Made by a program: the position numbers and the translations under genes
The notes under the pieces: generated by a model
Told to the model about the DNA's origin: nothing
Databases searched by the model: none
Seen by the model: only the letters and a program-made list of their open reading frames with translations
Origin: Methanocella_A sp964548585
Lineage (GTDB): Archaea > Halobacteriota > Methanocellia > Methanocellales > Methanocellaceae
DNA length: 24,611 nt
Assembly: GCA_964548585.1 (NCBI GenBank)
Contig: CAZJRS010000052.1
Location: forward strand, 1 to 24,611
Reading direction: 5' to 3'
Part shown: positions 22,714 to 24,611 of the stretch, one piece after another
Numbering within the stretch: position 1 is the stretch's first letter
Layout of the letters: the number at the start of each line of letters is the position of its first letter

Positions 22714-23637
22714 TTATCGGGGAGACTCTAGCAGAGTTAGTGACTTAATCCACTCCCCTACCGGCTCCCGGGAGGTCCCGATCACAAGCACTTTGCCGGC
22801 GGGCGACTCCTCCAGCCTGCCTCTTGCTTCTATGACTTCTCCTTTCAAAGCCTGTCCTGCATACGTATGTGTATAGGATAGAACCATCGTCACTTCCGGG
22901 TGGTCTACTTTGTAGATGGCGGGGCTATCGAAGGCGAACTCTGCATCGGTGACTGTCGCGGTGATTGTCCGCATGCCCAGGTCCTTGCCTATCGTCAGCT
23001 TCGGTCCTATCTGGTCAAAGTCCCTGACAAACAACAGATCAGTCAGCACCCCGTCCAGCAAACAGCGGTTACCCTTTCGGTGCTCATGCAGGTAAAACTC
23101 CTCAAAGGGCAACTCGGGCTTTCTCTTCGCATAAATTTTTTTCCAGCCGGCTTCGTCGATGCCTTCGATACGGCCATCTTCGATGGCTTTTCGCAGCTGA
23201 TCCCTGGCCTTATACCAGCTTTTTCCGTACACAATAAAGTCTACATCTGAAGTATCCGCGCCCAGGCCCACCAGCTTCGATCCGGTTATGCCCATGTCGC
23301 AGAACTCTACCTCGGACAGCGTCTCAACCATCTTTTTCGCCCTGGAATCAGTCTTGACGATGTTGATCAGTCCTTCATGGGGCTCGTACAGCTTCTGCAC
23401 CGCGGTAAACGGTACAACCATTGCGCCCTTGATCCAGTTCGGCCGTTCCTTCTTGATATACGCGTAGGCCTCGTCAAAACCCATCTTTTTATAGGGGGTA
23501 CAGTCTCGCGTTCTCTCACCGTCCGTGGCCGGAAGGTACCGGAGCAGACAATGAACGCCATCCTCATGATAATAGTCGACCACCGAAAAAATCCAGCCTT
23601 CCTTCGTTTCGATAAAATCCCTTAGCCTTGGTCTCAT
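22714..23637 (-). CDS. Archaeal nucleotidyltransferase-fold protein of unknown function
   Basis: An uncharacterised archaeal family often annotated as a predicted nucleotidyltransferase or DNA polymerase beta subunit. Residues 1-85 form a conserved N-terminal domain (MRPRLRDFIETKEGWIFSVV, HEDGVHCLLRYLP). The nucleotidyltransferase signature GSKLVGLGADTSDVDF starts at 119, with Gly119-Ser120 and Asp131/Asp133 as likely metal ligands. A C-terminal beta-rich part (about 225-300) looks like an OB-type domain. The 307 residues are intact and no key residue is missing. It starts 21 nt after the map stop, so the two are probably one operon. The substrate is unknown; a nucleic acid or tRNA-end function is a guess from the fold. 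Confidence 0.75.
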   Translation of the reverse strand: MRPRLRDFIETKEGWIFSVVDYYHEDGVHCLLRYLPATDGERTRDCTPYKKMGFDEAYAYIKKERPNWIKGAMVVPFTAVQKLYEPHEGLINIVKTDSRAKKMVETLSEVEFCDMGITGSKLVGLGADTSDVDFIVYGKSWYKARDQLRKAIEDGRIEGIDEAGWKKIYAKRKPELPFEEFYLHEHRKGNRCLLDGVLTDLLFVRDFDQIGPKLTIGKDLGMRTITATVTDAEFAFDSPAIYKVDHPEVTMVLSYTHTYAGQALKGEVIEARGRLEESPAGKVLVIGTSREPVGEWIKSLTLLESPR

Positions 23638-23658
23638 CTCTACACCATCCGCATCCTG

Positions 23659-24552
23659 TTACGTAATGATCCGGTTGCCCTCGGGCAACACAATCAGGGT
23701 ATGCTCGGCCTGGGCGACCGGCGCACCGTCTTTCTCCACCAGCATCGGGTACTCTTTGACCGCTGCAGTACTGATCAATCCGTCCAACGCACCACTGTCG
23801 GCACCCAGCCACCTGCTCGTAAACGGAAATCCTAAATATGCACTGTTCAGCTTTTCGAGAAGCACTTTTTCCCTATCGCCAACCGCGTAAACCGCATCCC
23901 GCCTGATGACCTGGAAAATATTGCCTCCCGGGTTTCTTGTAATCTCCCCGCTCCCCGGTGTTAAGAACGGCTCGATAGCCAGCACATCGCCTTCCCTGAT
24001 TTTCCGCGTTGACCCGTTATCATAAGCTGGTATGGTAAGGCCTCCGTGCAGGCAGTATCTGTCCAGGTTATGGCCATATAATTCCTTCAGCACGTTAAAC
24101 CCGTCGGCCGATGCCGACATGGCTATTTCCCGGCCTATCTCCGAGATACTTATACCCGGCCGTATTATCTCGATCGCCTTACTCAGCGCCTTCTTTGAAG
24201 CCTGTATCAGGTCCGTATGGATGTCTGTCTCGACTTCAACGGTAAAAGCCGAATCCGCGATGTACCCATCCACGATGGCACCCAGGTCGATTTTTACCAC
24301 ATCGCCTCTCTCCAGGACCTCCTGGCTATCCTGCGCCGGCGTGTAGTGAGACGCGACCTCGTTGACCGATATGTTACAGGGAAATGCAGGCATGGCACCC
24401 ATGCGTAGGGTTTCTGCCTCGACCAATCCCGCCAGTTCCAGAAGCGTTGTGTTCGCTCTAACCTTAGATGCAACGTTACGCTTGAGCGCCTTCACGACCT
24501 CTCCGGCCTTCTCGTAAGCTAACAACTCTTCTCCGGTCAACACTGGTGCCAT
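23659..24552 (-). CDS. map: Methionine aminopeptidase, type II
   Basis: Removes the initiator Met from new proteins. The pita-bread fold residues are visible: His69 in ASHYTP, Asp89 in VVKIDLGAIVDGYIAD with Asp100 eleven residues on, the HGGLTIPAYDNG stretch with the metal-binding His, EGDVLAIEPF, and AEHTLIVL with the last metal Glu. At 297 residues it is close to the archaeal type II enzyme length. ATG 24552 has GGTGA 6 nt upstream and a strong TATA box further out. It leads a likely operon with the nucleotidyltransferase-fold gene. The real promoter is inside the window, so the gene is complete. Confidence 0.95.
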   Translation of the reverse strand: MAPVLTGEELLAYEKAGEVVKALKRNVASKVRANTTLLELAGLVEAETLRMGAMPAFPCNISVNEVASHYTPAQDSQEVLERGDVVKIDLGAIVDGYIADSAFTVEVETDIHTDLIQASKKALSKAIEIIRPGISISEIGREIAMSASADGFNVLKELYGHNLDRYCLHGGLTIPAYDNGSTRKIREGDVLAIEPFLTPGSGEITRNPGGNIFQVIRRDAVYAVGDREKVLLEKLNSAYLGFPFTSRWLGADSGALDGLISTAAVKEYPMLVEKDGAPVAQAEHTLIVLPEGNRIIT

Positions 24553-24581
24553 TGCCGTTCACCGGTATTTGGCATTAAAAC

Positions 24582-24594
24582 TATATAAATAACG
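24582..24594 (-). promoter_or_regulatory. TATA box for map
   Basis: The minus strand reads GTTATTTATATAG, a close match to the archaeal TATA consensus, 30-42 nt before ATG 24552. It predicts a short leader that contains the GGTGA ribosome site. Confidence 0.65.
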
Positions 24595-24611
24595 CCGGCT
24601 CATGGCCGATG

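Overview
The window reads as chromosomal DNA of a euryarchaeon, most likely a methanogen of the Methanocella type (genus inferred, not tested). Signs of archaea are TATA boxes about 25-35 nt before several starts (suggesting leaderless mRNAs), GGTGA-type ribosome sites, a type II methionine aminopeptidase, a DUF531 protein, a TiaS-like protein and archaeal forms of GatCAB, asparagine synthase and polyprenyl synthase. I see no tRNA, rRNA, CRISPR array, transposase or phage gene.

Layout. Positions 1-11838 are all plus strand: a 5'-truncated glycerophosphodiester phosphodiesterase, a long gene-free stretch (645-1373), purB, a family 2 glycosyltransferase, a polysaccharide flippase, then a tightly overlapping run asnB-gatC-gatA-gatB-topA. 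A second gene-free stretch (11839-12220) follows. A minus-strand winged-helix/TiaS-like protein (12221-13321) is divergent from a membrane-anchored beta-propeller protein and a UbiA prenyltransferase (13507-15680). From 15729 to the end nearly everything is minus strand: polyprenyl diphosphate synthase, a methyltransferase, a four-helix membrane protein, an M50-like protease, DUF531, a peroxiredoxin-like protein, an SPFH/NfeD pair, a Cas4-like Fe-S protein, an archaeal nucleotidyltransferase and map. A 30-residue membrane microprotein lies on the plus strand at 20088-20180.

How genes fit together. The asnB-gatCAB-topA run joins free asparagine synthesis with tRNA-dependent amidation, with start and stop codons overlapping. 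The glycosyltransferase and flippase suit lipid-linked sugar assembly and export. UbiA and a polyprenyl synthase whose residues before the first Asp motif are small could together make a prenylated membrane electron carrier. NfeD and the SPFH protein form the usual membrane pair.

Most unusual items. Both gene-free stretches are filled by long, nested, imperfect inverted repeats (699-1239 and 11921-12218) whose cores are built of 8-10 nt words repeated in phase. I cannot assign either to a named element. Also notable are a peroxiredoxin fold without its catalytic cysteines, a Cas4-like protein that keeps its Fe-S cysteines but has lost the nuclease ExK residues, and the membrane microprotein with its own ribosome site and terminator.
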